NCBI GenBank assembly: GCA_963794165.1 | Contig: CAWCCT010000007.1 | Coordinates: 1 to 64,000 of the forward strand | Length of the DNA stretch: 64,000 nucleotides | From: PALSA-350 sp963794165 | GTDB lineage: Bacteria; Acidobacteriota; Terriglobia; Terriglobales; Acidobacteriaceae | Reading direction: 5' to 3' | Part shown: positions 35,823 to 45,071 of the stretch, piece by piece | Layout: each line of letters starts with the position of its first letter | Position numbering within the stretch: position 1 is the stretch's first letter | Notes under the pieces: model-generated | Seen by the model: only the letters and a program-made list of their open reading frames with translations | Database searches by the model: none | What the model was told of the DNA's origin: nothing | Program-made: the position numbers and the translations under genes

Positions 35823-37804
35823 TCAACTCTCTTTCGCCGCCAATCGTACTTCTCCATCCCGAATGATGCTGCGGCGAATGTAATGAGGCCGCTGCTTGAC
35901 CTCTTCAAAGATCTTGGCAATGTATTCACCGGCTACGCTGATCGCCAGCACGTTCAGCGATCCGAAGAAGACGATCAAAATGATGAGCGTGGCGAAGCCC
36001 TTGGGAGCCAAGTTCGGGAAAAAGCAGCTTGGCCAGCAATTGTCCCAGGATCATCAAAACGAGATGGCGCATAAAATGATGGCCGAGCTGCTCATGATAT
36101 CCAGCGGAACATAGCTGAAGGAGAGGATTCCCTTCTTTGCCCAACCGAGATTTTTCAGAAGGCTGTTCGTCGTACGTCCGAACATTCGTTCCGGCCGCAC
36201 GTAGTCGACACCGACCTGGCGAAATCCAGCATAGGCGCGAACCCCCCGCAAAAAAAGATCGCGCTCCGGAAAACGAAGCATCGCTTCCACGACCCTGCGG
36301 TCGACCAGCGAGAAGTCGCCGGCATCGCGCGGAATCTTGATATACGAAAACGTGTCAAAAAGACGATAGAAAAGCTTGTAGCCGATTTGCATCGGAAGAG
36401 GCGCCTCCCGCTTCACCCGGCGCCCGTAGACAACGTCAAAGCCCTCGCGCCATTTCGCGACAAATTGCTCGATCAACTCCGGCGGATCCTGCAGATCTCC
36501 GTCCAGCAGAACACAGGAATTCTTGGTGGCAATCTCCATCCCGCTGCGAAAAGCCGCCTGGGATCCAAAGTTCCGCGAGTGAGAAATACCCAAAACCCGC
36601 CGATCGTTGCGCGAGATGGACCGGATCACTTCTTCCGAATCGTCTGGGCTGCAATCGTTAACGAAGATGATCTCGTGATCGACATTCAGGTCGGTAAAGG
36701 TCTTTTTCAACGTTCGTACATGATCGGTATCGCCTGGCCATCCTTGTAGCAGGCGATGATCGCCGAAACACTGTGCTTGGTATCGAGTCCAAACCGCTTT
36801 GACGATTGTAGGTACGCGGTCTTGTCCGGCAGGGATCGATACCACACCGCAGTGCGCTCCAGCCCCTCTTCCAGCTCAACCCGGGGCGCCCATCCAAACC
36901 GTTCGCGCACTTTGCTGATGTCAGAAAACCAATCGGTCAGGTCCCATTCTCGATTGGGCATGGTGAAGACAGGATCCTGGCGGATATCAAAGAGCTTCTG
37001 CGAAACGGTGACGATGTCTCCGATGGTCGTCTTGCGTCCAGTGCCTATATTGAAGGATTCGCCGTAGTCGGACTCCTCAGCTTGAGGCCGACGTCCACGA
37101 ACGCCTGGGCAACATCGTCGACGTAGATAAAATCCCGCGACACCCGCGGGTCGACCAGCTCCGGATATCCGCCGGAAGCGCCAAAGTGCACGATATTGGG
37201 GATCAACCGGGAAGAATCCTCCAGCGGCCCATACGCCGAATACAAACGAAGGTTAGCGCACGGCAAGCCCTTCTTTTGCCCAGGTAGTGAATCAGGCTGG
37301 CAGCCGCGACTTTGGAGACGGAATAGTGACTGTTCGGAGCGGGCGGCTCATCCTCATGCGGCCCGGAGGAGTTGTCCCCATATTCCGAGGAACTGCCTGC
37401 ATGCACGTAACACGAAAGATTGCGCGGGTCGAGGCGGCCCAGCAGCCGGGAAATCAAGTTGAAGTTGGTGCGGTAGATCAGCTCCCGGTCCGTTTCAAAC
37501 GAGTAAGCCCCATAGGCAACACAGTCGAAGACTGTCCGAGGCTTCACACCCTGGAGCATCGCATCCAGGTTTGAATCGATAAGCAGGTCAGTGACCAGTA
37601 CGTGATCGCGCGGCAAACCTTCCAGTCGCCAGGCCGGAAGCTGCGTTGCTGTCCCATAAACGTCTTCGCGATGCTGCAGGAGCATGCGCATCAGGTTAGC
37701 GCCGATGAAGCCGCTCGCCCCCAGTACCAAGATCGGACCTTGTAGCTGACGGATGTTGCCGAAGCCACTGTCGTTCAGCTGCGAATCGTCGCTGATGGGC
37801 TCAT
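35823..37804 (-). pseudogene. Fusion of SDR sugar epimerase and GT2 glycosyltransferase, frameshifted
   Basis: The N-terminal half is an extended SDR: LVLGASGFIGANLMRMLLQ, HAGSSSEYGDNSSGPHEDEPPAPNSHYSVSKVAAA (Ser, YxxxK), RLYSAYGPLEDSSRLIPN and DFIYVDDVAQAFVDVGL. Its C-terminal helix (ISKVRERFGWAPRVELEEGLERTAVWYRSL) runs on in one open frame, with no start codon between, into GT2 strand 1 (HSVSAIIACYKDGQAIP). After an indel near 36715, HEIIFVNDCSPDDSEEVI, VLLDGDLQDPPELI and FGRTTNSLLKNLGWAKKGILSFSY follow, then two C-terminal membrane helices (to 35823). Other shifts are near 37265, 37060 and 36020. The start near 37804 overlaps the transketolase stop (ATGA) but is not in frame as read. Confidence 0.6.
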
Positions 37805-38698
37805 TGCAGGACTGCAGCGACAATGGACGCCGGATCCAGTCCGCACTCCGCACGATGGAACTTTTGCGAACCGTATAAGCCGGAGACGTAGCCCAGCGCA
37901 TGTTTGTGAGTGAAGGAGTCGAGAGACTCGCCGGCCAATGCCAGGTAATGGGCCAGCATATCGCCAAAGCCGCCATGCACGGTGTGCTCTTCGACCACCA
38001 CCAGCCGCCGAGTGCGCCGGAGGCTATCCATGAATGCTGCAGGAACCAGTTGATCGGCAACTCCGTTACCAGCCACACTTCAGGGCGCACGCTTCCGATA
38101 ATTGTTGCAATGCAGTCAACATACCACCCAGTAATGGCCCCACTCCAGCCAGGACCGAACCGTTGCCGCTAAGCAGCTTACGCCACGGAGCGTAAGCCGG
38201 AGCCGGCCATCCCTTGGGCTCTTCCGATAACCCCAGCCGCAAGTAAACCGGTCCATCACTACGCATCAGCGCCGGAATCATCGTGCTTACATCCGAGTCG
38301 AAAGCGGGAACGAACGCACGCATGTGCGGTAAGGTGAGCAGGCAACCGTAGTCCTCCAATGCATGATGCGAACTACCCATCACGCCGTACCCGTATCCGC
38401 CGCCGTTGCCTACCAGTATCACAGGTAGATCATGGAAACAGACATCATTGCGAATCTGCTCAAAGGGACGTGCGTAGAGAAACGGCGCGATGCTATAGGT
38501 CCACGGCCGCAAGCCACTGCGCGCCAGGCCCGCGGCGACCGAGATCATGTTTTGCTCCGAGACGCCGGCATTGATGAAGCGCGGTCCCAGGGCATCGCGT
38601 AGTGGCTCGAGCGCTTTGAATCCGAGGTCCCCGGTGAGGAAGACGAATTCCGGCACAAGAGCCTGCTGCACTAGACCGTTGCAGAAAGCTTGCCGCAT
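37801..38698 (-). CDS. Transketolase-like C-terminal (pyrimidine-binding) subunit, one frameshift
   Basis: This is the second half of a two-subunit transketolase: FVFLTGDLGFKALEPLRDALGPRFINAGVSEQNMISVAAGLARSGLRPWTYSIAPFLYARPFEQIRND. The Glu of GVSEQNM activates the thiamine diphosphate pyrimidine. YGVMGSSHHALEDYG supplies a conserved His pair. A frame change near 38075 leads to DQLVPAAFMDSLRRTRRLVVVEEHTVHGGFGDMLA, the C-terminal domain, ending at 37801. It starts inside the last codons of the N-terminal subunit gene (28-base overlap), so both subunits are made together. Confidence 0.83.
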
Positions 38699-39492
38699 TC
38701 TGTCACCTCTCGCACTGCCTGCTGATACTGTTCCTCATTCATCGGAAGGTAATGCCAAGCCATCTGGTTTTCCATGAAAGACACCCCGCAGCCTTTTTTG
38801 GTATTGGCTACGATAGCCAGCGGACCATGGCCGGAAGTGAGGGCGGAACAGATGCTGGCTACGTCGTGACCATCCACTTCGAGGGTGGACACGCCGAAGG
38901 CGCGAAACTTATCTGCAAGCGAGTCGAGGTTAGCCACCTGCCTGGTGGAACCGAAGCCCTGCATGCCATTCAAATCGACGATGAAAGTAAGGTTGTGGAG
39001 GTTCTGATGGGCCAGGAATATGAGTGCCTCCCAGCACGAGCCTTCGTTCCATTCGCCATCGGAAGTCAGGCAAAACACCCTGCCATCTTCTCCACGCAGT
39101 TTCATACCCAGTGCCAGGCCCGCGGCGAGACTTAGCCCATGCCCCAGGCTCCCCGTCGCGAAGGTAATCTCTGGGATTCCCTGTAAAGGCGGATGGCCGC
39201 TGAGCCGGGTCCCCTCACCATGAAACTGGCGCAGATCCTCGTCGCTCAAAACTCCCAATGTCCATAGCGTTACGTACAGCGCGCCAGCCGAATGACCCTT
39301 AGCCAACACAAATTTGTCCTCGGGTCCAAGACGGAAGTGGTAAAGGCTGATCAGGATATCGAGCGCGCTGAGATTGCCACCGATGTGCCCGACCTTACTA
39401 TGGTAGTGCATTTCCAGTAAGCGTAGCTTGGCTCGCTGCATCAGCCCTGCTGCATCTGCCTGCACGATGACACCGGGGGATCTGCCATCCAT
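38671..39492 (-). CDS. Transketolase-like N-terminal (thiamine diphosphate-binding) subunit
   Basis: The 273-residue intact protein has HIGGNLSALDILISLYHF near residue 35, LAKGHSAGALY near 64, and ATGSLGHGLSLAAGLALGMKL near 112. TSDGEWNEGSCWEALIFLAHQNLHNLTFIVDLN follows, the GDG-x25-N thiamine motif with SDG in place of GDG. Split transketolases inside surface-polysaccharide clusters differ from the housekeeping enzyme; they may make or elongate an unusual sugar. The neighbouring epimerase-GT2 fusion and NDP-sugar genes support such a role, but the substrate is unknown. Confidence 0.88.
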   Translation of the reverse strand: MDGRSPGVIVQADAAGLMQRAKLRLLEMHYHSKVGHIGGNLSALDILISLYHFRLGPEDKFVLAKGHSAGALYVTLWTLGVLSDEDLRQFHGEGTRLSGHPPLQGIPEITFATGSLGHGLSLAAGLALGMKLRGEDGRVFCLTSDGEWNEGSCWEALIFLAHQNLHNLTFIVDLNGMQGFGSTRQVANLDSLADKFRAFGVSTLEVDGHDVASICSALTSGHGPLAIVANTKKGCGVSFMENQMAWHYLPMNEEQYQQAVREVTECGKLSATV

Positions 39493-39653
39493 GCGTACAG
39501 AGTTTACACGACGAACCGCGTGGTTGCGACACCCAATGCGAATTCATTCCGAAAGACCCGCCGGCTTTCCGGTATCATGCGCTTGTATTGCTTTTGTGGA
39601 GGTTGCCAAACCTCTCAACGGCAAAGTGCTGCTCAGACTGCGATCCATGGATC

Positions 39654-39800
39654 ATGGAAACTTCAAAAGAAGTCCTTGAGAGAAACATCGACGCGTTCAA
39701 TACCGACATAGACCGGTTTGGGGGATATGTATATACGGCGGTCGATCGATGGTCGACCAAGTACGCAACGAGCAGACAGCGAGGCCGTAATGAACATGCT
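39654..39800 (+). pseudogene. 5' fragment of a SAM-dependent methyltransferase
   Basis: METSKEVLERNIDAFNTDIDRFGGYVYTAVDRWSTKYATSRQ matches the N-terminal stretch seen before the SAM-binding domain in a class I methyltransferase family (RNIxAFNxDIxxxGGYxYT). Within about 50 codons a frame change (MNMLARNFPAG appears in another frame) and then unrecognisable sequence follow. No SAM motif is found downstream to 40450. The gene is either truncated in the genome or cut by poor sequence or a misjoin. Confidence 0.45.
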
Positions 39801-39889
39801 GGCCAGGAACTTCCCGGCCGGCCCGACTCGAACGTCGAGACGGTACTCCCACGAGCAACGCCCCTCCTAGGTTTACCAAAAGCAGCCCC

Positions 39890-40450
39890 ACAAACCAAAG
39901 ACTTCCCTACGGTCTCCTTTAAGTCGGAAACATCACGACTTTACCAGCAAGGGAGAGGACTCCTTGCTCTGGAGTTTTCTCTCTGGACCGACCAAAACCC
40001 CATCGCCATTACGTAAAGCTATTCTCGACCTAACGGGACACCCGCATAACTTCAGAAAACCTCTACGTATATCCACATACGAAAAATCATACTGGCCCGG
40101 GATCTAATCGTGTTTCTCCCAAGCCCTTCGTTTTACCAAAGCTTTTTTCCCCCTCCCCTTTCCTCCCCCCCCCTCCCCTCCTCCCCGCCGCCCTTCCACC
40201 CTCCCCCCCCCACTACCCTCCTCTCTCTCCTCCCCATAACCCCTCTCTTTTTCCCTCCTATCCTGAACCCTCCACGCAATTCCTGGGAGCACCTGTAAGA
40301 GGCCTGACGCCCGTCGTGCGTCGCTGATTGCTTGGTCCGCAGACGGTGGCCAGTCTAGAAACCCTATCAAGCTACCATGCCGTCACAGTATGGACCTTCA
40401 CCCTCTAAAAGAGCCTAAGCAACGACGCCCGAGGTTCTCTTGAGCCGAGC
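39890..40450. other. Low-complexity, pyrimidine-rich stretch; probable poor sequence or assembly join
   Basis: No gene was recognised. Bases 40110-40262 are almost pure C/T on the plus strand, with long C runs (such as CCCCCCCC at 40166-40173 and 40203-40210), unlike anything else in the window. The flanks (39900-40100, 40270-40440) do not code in any frame and lack the local palindromes. The stretch lies between a methyltransferase 5' fragment and the last codons of galE. It resembles a low-quality read end joined into the contig. Confidence 0.6.
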
Positions 40451-40458
40451 GAGAAATC

Positions 40459-41451
40459 CTATCGGCGGCTAACAGCAGGAAGAAGACGCGGTAAGCCTTG
40501 GGTCTCCCATTCCCAGGCGGTGCGCAGGATAAATTCCAGATCAAATTCAGGTGCCCAGTCAAGCACCCGGCGCGCGAGGCTGGTGTCAGCATAGAGCGCC
40601 GGGGGATCTCCCCGCCGGCTGCCGGCAAACTCGTGCGGTACCTCTCGGCCGGTGAATTTTTTCACCGCATCAAGTAAGCAGCCGATCGAAGTTCCCCTGC
40701 CCGCCCCCAGGTTCAAAGCGATAGATTCGCCTCCGTTCGCCAGGTAGTCCAACGCCTTGACGTGTGCCCTGCCAAGATCCGAAACATGGACAAAATCGCG
40801 GATGCAGGTTCCATCGGGTGTGGGCAGATCTCTACCAAAAACTTTGAGAGCAGGCGCGGTGCCCAGGACTGCCTTCAACGCAAGCGGGATCAGGTGTGTT
40901 TCCGGATCATGGTACTCGCCGATTTCACCACTGGGGTGAGCGCCGGCGGCATTGAAATAGCGCAGGCACACGTGCTGCAGTCCATGCGCGTAGCGATAGG
41001 CGGAAAGAACCTGTTCCAGAAACAACTTCGTCACGCCATAAGGGTTGATGGGGTCCTTGGGCGACGACTCCTCGACCGGCAGGCGCTGCGGCACTCCGTA
41101 GGTTGCGCAGCTCGAGGAGAAGACAAAGAGCCGCACATCGCTGGCCAACACAGTGTCGATCAGCTGAAGAGCAGACTCGACGTTGTTGCGAAAGTATTTG
41201 CGCGGATTCTCGATCGACTCGCCCACGTAGGCGGATCCCGCGAAATGCATCACCGCATCCACTCCGCGAAGAGCCTTGAGCAAAGGGGCATGGTCCGCGA
41301 TGTCGGCGACAATCAAGGGAACGCCCTCGACGGCTTCGCGATGGCCGGTAGAGAGGTTGTCATAGACAACTACGTCGTGGCGCGCCGCGAGAAGCTCGCG
41401 TACGGTGTGAGACCCGACATATCCAGCGCCCCCGGTCACCAGTACCTTCAT
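40459..41451 (-). CDS. galE: UDP-glucose 4-epimerase
   Basis: GalE interconverts UDP-glucose and UDP-galactose using tightly bound NAD. The 330-residue length is typical. MKVLVTGGAGYVGSHTVRELL is the cofactor motif, followed by VMHFAGSAYVGES, FSSSCATYGVPQ (catalytic Ser), NPYGVTKLFLEQ (YxxxK near residue 145), CLRYFNAAGAHP, DGTCIRDFVHVSDLG and GRGTSIGCLLDAV. It is intact, single, and has its own 233-base upstream gap. It supplies UDP-galactose for the polysaccharide genes around it. Confidence 0.93.
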   Translation of the reverse strand: MKVLVTGGAGYVGSHTVRELLAARHDVVVYDNLSTGHREAVEGVPLIVADIADHAPLLKALRGVDAVMHFAGSAYVGESIENPRKYFRNNVESALQLIDTVLASDVRLFVFSSSCATYGVPQRLPVEESSPKDPINPYGVTKLFLEQVLSAYRYAHGLQHVCLRYFNAAGAHPSGEIGEYHDPETHLIPLALKAVLGTAPALKVFGRDLPTPDGTCIRDFVHVSDLGRAHVKALDYLANGGESIALNLGAGRGTSIGCLLDAVKKFTGREVPHEFAGSRRGDPPALYADTSLARRVLDWAPEFDLEFILRTAWEWETQGLPRLLPAVSRR

Positions 41452-41685
41452 CTTCCGATCTCCTTAAGCGCGTTGCCAACGGCAAGACCACGGGTTGAAG
41501 CAGCTTTGATTATAAGGACATGCTTGTGTTGCTTATCGAAGTCTTCCATCTGCTCTGCAGGGCCACGTATCTGAAGCTTTACCGCATGTGGTAATCTGCG
41601 CTCATCGCCAACCCCAGAGTTTCAAATAATTCTCCAGTCGATTGCCAAATGGAATGCAGTTGACGATCTTCCGTGAAGGGCGAGC

Positions 41686-42979
41686 GTGGTGAGCAAAGTC
41701 ATGCAAAATGACTCGCCGTCGCAAGCCAGGGCAATGCGCATCTGGCGGACGATCGAAGCGACGGAAGGTGTTAGTTTCGGATGGCAGGTGGCGGCTTTTC
41801 TGGCGGCGCTTCTCGCCGTATTCAGCCGCCTTCCCGGGGCTTTCCTGCACCCCCAGTTCTTTGCCGAGGACGGTTGGGTCTGGTACCAGCAAGCTTACAA
41901 TCTGCACTGGCTTCGGTCGCTGAGTATCCCGCAGGCGGGATATATCCAGATGCTGCCACGGTTGGTGGCAGGCGTGACGCTGCTTTTCCCGATGCAGTGG
42001 GCGCCTACGCTCATGAATTGGTGCGGGGCCGTTGTCCAGGTTCTTCCGGTTACGGCGCTGCTTTCTCGCCGCTGCGCGCCTTGGGGCCCTTTGCCGCTCC
42101 GCATATTGATGGCGGTGATCTACATTGCCATTCCGGACGCGCCGGAGGTCCACATTGTAGTAACCAACGCTATGTGGCATCTCGCTTTGCTGCAGGCTCT
42201 GCTTGCCTTCTCTGCTCCGCCGCTCGGCTGGCGAGGACGTGTATCGGACCTTATCGTATTCGGAATCGGCGCTATCACCGGCCCCTTTTGCATTCTTCTG
42301 TTGCCCCTGGTCGCAGCCTACTGGTGGATTCGGCGGCAGCGCTGGACGCTTACCGTGCTAGGCGTGTTGTTTCTGGGATTCATTGTCCAGGGGTTCACTC
42401 TTCTGCACTCGGTAAGAAGCGCCGGAGCGCCTCTTGGCGTGAACGCTGTCCGTCTCTTGCGAATTATCGCCGGCAACATCTTTTTCAATAGCATGGTGGG
42501 AAGCGGCGGCGCGTACTTACGGGTTGGGTTTCTCGTCGTTTGTTGCCATCGCCGGCCTGGCAATCCCGGTTTGGGGTTGGCGCAGCGCGCCCCTTGCGGG
42601 GCGCCTGTATATCGCCTTTGCGGTTTTGGTTCTGATGGCATCCCTGAGAGATCCTCTGCTCCTCGCGAGCGCTATGCCGCGTTGGGAGATGCTCGCGAGG
42701 AACGCTGGAATCCGCTACTGGTTTTTACCTTCGCTGATGTTTCTTTGGTCCGCGGCATGGTGCGCTTGGAGGGGAAGACCGAGAGCGGTGCGGTATGCGG
42801 GCGTCGCCGTTTTGCTGCTGACGACAATTGGCGTCACCCGAAAATGGACCTACCCGCCGTGGCCGGAAAGTAACTTCCGTGCCGAAGCAGAAGATTTCAA
42901 GAATCTCAAAACCGGGGACCACATGTTTTTTTCGATCTACGATCCGGGCGGCCGCAAAATGGAACTTATCAAACGATAA
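41686..42979 (+). CDS. Polytopic membrane protein, one frameshift
   Basis: Starting at GTG 41686, it has about nine hydrophobic segments. FAEDGWVWYQQAYNLHWLRSLSIPQAGYIQMLPRLVAG after the first helix recalls acidic first-loop motifs of membrane glycosyltransferases. An indel near 42525 shifts the rest (FVAIAGLAIPVWGWRSAPLAGRLYIAFAVLVLMASL ... RWEMLARNAGIRYWFLPSLMFLWSAAW) into a different frame ending at 42979. I do not recognise the family, and a sugar-transferase role is only suggested by location. It converges with the GT-C gene that ends at 42993. Confidence 0.55.
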
Positions 42980-42992
42980 ACAGCGTATGCCG

Positions 42993-44603
42993 CTAGTGCG
43001 TGGCCGGCGCCCGGTCCCGTGGCACGAATTCCACAACCCTTACTAAGTCGAATGTCCCGAGCTCGCGAACAGTATGTGTCTTATCCGCGGCGTCTGCCAG
43101 CCAATCAAGCGTATCGTCCGACGCCTCCCACGCGAGGGCCAGAAACCGTGTATGGTGCTGGCCGGCCTGAAGCAGGAACTGGGAACCGGCCTGCATCGCC
43201 TCTTGGTTGAGCGCCCGCGGCAGCCCCACTACCGGCACGCTGAGCTGGTAATAGGTGAGCGGGGCGAACAGGGCGCTGTCTTTGACTGCCGCACCCACGG
43301 GCATCGGCACATCGTTGGACTCCGGGAGATCACTACACATCAGCACCGGTGCGCCGTCGACAGAAGCATTTTTTTCCACCACATCCAGAGCATACTTCCA
43401 CGTGTAATTGTGCCGCCTGGAAGTTGGGGAGCTGAAGGACTGGTAGGCCATAACGGCGACGAGCGAGATGCAAAACAGGCATCGCAGAGCGCGGGAATCA
43501 ATCCAGCTGACAACCAGGGCCCAGCACAGCGCAATCCCTGGAATCGCCACCAGCCGGTAGCGAGTCACGAAAATGTGGGTCGATGTGCTCGCGCTTACGC
43601 CGTAAAGGATCAGAATCGGCACCAGCGCCAAAGCCGCGCAAAGCAAAATAGTCCTGCCCTCCGGGCGGCTCCGCAGATGGATCCGCCGGGTCACGCCGGC
43701 GATGAGGAAGGTGCCCGCTAAGATAAACGTAGGCTGCACAAGTCCAAGCTCTGGTTGCATGAGCGTGAGCGTCTGGCGCAATTCGAGCGGCACCGGGGCT
43801 TGGGCGAAAACGTGCATGCCACTGGTGCGGAACATAAACCGCATTCCTGGAATAACTGGCAGGAACGCTAAGGCAAACGCAACCAGCGCAACTCCAAATT
43901 GCCGCCAAAGGGTCTTACGGTCACCAACTTTCATCGCGAAAAAACCAATCAAAAGCGCCGGAAGTATGACGGCGAAGAGGAATTGAAAATAAACAATGCA
44001 CGCTGCCGATAAGCCGAACAGGGCCGCCAGCCAATAGGAATTGTTTTGCCGTAACCGAACTAGGGCGTAAATCGACGAAGTAATTGCTACGGCGGCAAAC
44101 GCATAGGGCCGCACGTCGATCGACTCGGAATTAACGATCGGATGAAGGCAGAAGATCGTGGCGGCAATAAAGGCAACATCCCACTCGAACAGTTCGCGTG
44201 CAGAGCGGTACAGCAGGTAAACCGCTCCAAGCATGGCTAAGACAGAGGAAATCCGGAGCGCAACCTCCCCCGTCCCCACCGCTTTGACCCACAGCCAAAG
44301 AAGGTAAGGGTAAGCCGGAACACCCGGCCACCCCTGCCGGGAAATGATCTCTGAGAACCCCCCTTTGATGATGAAGAACGAGACTGTCTCATCCAGCCAA
44401 AGCGGCGCACGGATGGCAAGAAACCAGGTGGAAATGGATACCGCGAGAGCGACGCCGTAGAGTGCATAAAGCACCCCATCCGGAACGGACCCGAAACCGT
44501 CAAGCTGGGCCCAGCTCGCTCTGGACGCGTGCGCCTTCTTCTCTGAAAGATCGTAGGCTTTCAAGAGAATGTTCCCAGCGAGCGAGTGCCGCAGATGCTT
44601 CAC
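42993..44603 (-). CDS. GT-C-like membrane glycosyltransferase, paralogue 2 of 3 (intact)
   Basis: The 536-residue protein has an N-terminal cytosolic stretch, then IRAPLWLDETVSFFIIKGGFSEI near residue 70, whose Asp-Glu pair fits the GT-C catalytic loop. About ten hydrophobic segments follow (SVLAMLGAVYLLYRSA, VAFIAATIFCLHPI, WLAALFGLSAACIVYFQFLFAVILPALLIGFFA, FGVALVAFALAFLPVIPG, LCAALALVPILILYGVSA, YRLVAIPGIALCWALVV). A soluble C-terminus reads YTWKYALDVVEKNASVDGAPVLMCSDLPESNDVPMPVGAAVKDSALFAPL. It is very similar to the genes at 26129-27677 and 45072-46592. Predicted job: moving a polyprenyl-phosphate-linked sugar to an extracytoplasmic acceptor. Confidence 0.75.
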   Translation of the reverse strand: MKHLRHSLAGNILLKAYDLSEKKAHASRASWAQLDGFGSVPDGVLYALYGVALAVSISTWFLAIRAPLWLDETVSFFIIKGGFSEIISRQGWPGVPAYPYLLWLWVKAVGTGEVALRISSVLAMLGAVYLLYRSARELFEWDVAFIAATIFCLHPIVNSESIDVRPYAFAAVAITSSIYALVRLRQNNSYWLAALFGLSAACIVYFQFLFAVILPALLIGFFAMKVGDRKTLWRQFGVALVAFALAFLPVIPGMRFMFRTSGMHVFAQAPVPLELRQTLTLMQPELGLVQPTFILAGTFLIAGVTRRIHLRSRPEGRTILLCAALALVPILILYGVSASTSTHIFVTRYRLVAIPGIALCWALVVSWIDSRALRCLFCISLVAVMAYQSFSSPTSRRHNYTWKYALDVVEKNASVDGAPVLMCSDLPESNDVPMPVGAAVKDSALFAPLTYYQLSVPVVGLPRALNQEAMQAGSQFLLQAGQHHTRFLALAWEASDDTLDWLADAADKTHTVRELGTFDLVRVVEFVPRDRAPATH

Positions 44604-45071
44604 GTTGTCCCCGCAGCGTCATGGCCTGACATGTTCGATACAAACAGATGGTAACGGCGTTTCGCAACCAGAGCTTTCCAAATACCCCGGAAAAGTGCCG
44701 CCTCCCACACTTTATTTTGCCGGTAACCGCGACATAACCCTTATCAATCGCATCTATTCACTCGAGCACCGCAATTCCACGCTCGCGCCCACTTAATTAA
44801 CTTAGGAGAGCGGGAAATAAAAAAATGACCATCTTGATAAAACAAAGGACTTAGCCACAGTCTTGGACAAAAAACTCAACCAGAGCCTCTTTAGAAAATC
44901 ACGGCGCGGCACTCTCTCCAGCCTGATCTCGACATGCCCTGTCGCGGCGCGGCCTTGTCCAATGACTGACATGGGGGGCTTATGGCGCATAGGGCGCTTA
45001 GGGCGCAACTTCCACCCAAGGCATCAAGGGAGGGAATCTGCGGCCTAATAGATTTTCCTGGCAGAAAATCA

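Noticed and set aside
40104..40370. 88-codon Gly/Arg/Glu-rich minus frame in the pyrimidine tract
   Set aside because: Translation of low-complexity C/T runs; no ribosome binding site or family resemblance.
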